5,194 bases of DNA from an uncultured Planctomycetota bacterium. GTDB taxonomy: Bacteria > Planctomycetota > Planctomycetia > Pirellulales > Thermoguttaceae. Position numbers and translations under genes: made by a program. The notes beneath the pieces were generated by a model, which saw only the letters and a list, made by a program, of their open reading frames with translations, had not been told where the DNA came from and made no database searches. The stretch's first letter is position 1. Every line of letters starts with the position of its first letter. The stretch spans positions 1 through 5,194 of the forward strand of contig CADBTE010000087.1 in NCBI GenBank assembly GCA_902797455.1. Reading direction: 5' to 3'. Below, one piece after another: positions 5,028 through 5,194 of the stretch.

Positions 5028-5032
5028 TTTGT

Positions 5033-5194
5033 GTGTACCACTTAAGGGTTACGCTCGAAGCCAAGACCGGAAACATTCTCGCCAGCGGCTTTGGGTCAAA
5101 CCACCTGGGTCGATCGGCCGTCAGGTCGATTGGTCGACGCCGCCGCTGCGGACAGGAAAAACGAAGATCTTTGGCATTACCCCGCAAGTACGAG
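5033..5194 (+). CDS. Start of a possible gene running off the window (partial)
   Basis: From GTG 5033 the frame is open for 54 codons to the window edge. It begins VYHLRVTLEAKTGNILASGF, which alternates like beta-strands, and becomes Arg-rich (GRRRRCGQEKRR). GGAGG at 5023-5027 supports the start. A second frame from TTG 5029 is also open to the edge, and the minus strand is open across 5187-4954, so frame choice is uncertain. No family is recognised. Confidence 0.35.
   Translation, partial: MYHLRVTLEAKTGNILASGFGSNHLGRSAVRSIGRRRRCGQEKRRSLALPRKYE

Larger units (their letters stand above)
4691..5032. other. Non-coding region of tandem GC-rich hairpins
   Basis: No convincing gene lies here. The stretch carries hairpins at 4693-4712, 4724-4753, 4878-4903, 4905-4923 and 4980-4997, a small palindrome at 4806-4820, an A7 run (4756-4762) complementary to a T7 run (4777-4783), and a G9 run at 4933-4941. 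ACTCCCCC is repeated at 4723-4730 and 4875-4882. I see no tRNA or CRISPR pattern. The G9 run is also a likely place for a sequencing length error. Confidence 0.6.

Noticed and set aside
4954..5187. Minus-strand frame of 77 codons at the right edge
   Set aside because: It crosses a clear + strand terminator and ribosome-binding site. I could not exclude it fully, but nothing supports it.

Overview
The window reads as chromosomal DNA of a GC-rich bacterium. Coding density is moderate and everything I can support lies on the + strand. The first two genes strongly prefer G or C at third codon positions. Promoter-like sequences are of the sigma-70 type. No marker gene is present, so I cannot name the organism; a Gram-negative or deep-branching lineage is possible but unproven.

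Layout. (1) Bases 1-69 may hold the last codons of an upstream gene, overlapping the start of the next. (2) 56-715 encodes a four-helix membrane protein of no family I recognise. (3) 716-909 is a non-coding leader with a perfect TATAAT box and a 10-bp palindrome where transcription should start. (4) 910-2223 encodes a membrane-anchored PP2C/PPM-type Ser/Thr protein phosphatase with an extra C-terminal domain. (5) 2224-2569 is a highly structured intergenic region. It holds two candidate promoters, a long inverted repeat touching the -35 box, an 8-bp inverted repeat bracketing the -10 box, and a leader RNA that can fold as a three-way junction. (6) 2570-4690 encodes a 706-residue protein with the fold signatures of an HsdM-type N6-adenine DNA methylase fused to one HsdS-like target-recognition domain. 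Its catalytic (N/D)PP(Y/F) motif is replaced by DLGR. (7) 4691-5032 is non-coding, with several G/C-rich hairpins and a convincing intrinsic terminator at 4980-5005. (8) A reading frame with a good ribosome-binding site starts at 5033 and runs off the window.

How the parts may work together. The membrane protein and the phosphatase are probably one membrane-associated signalling or housekeeping unit; no kinase is visible. The methylase-like gene has its own promoter and leader and differs in codon use, so it is more likely a separate, possibly acquired unit than a partner of the phosphatase. No restriction subunit, separate specificity subunit, transposase or integrase is visible. The most interesting feature is the M-S fusion protein with a broken catalytic motif behind elaborate upstream control. 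It may be a DNA-binding or methylation-sensing protein rather than a working methyltransferase.
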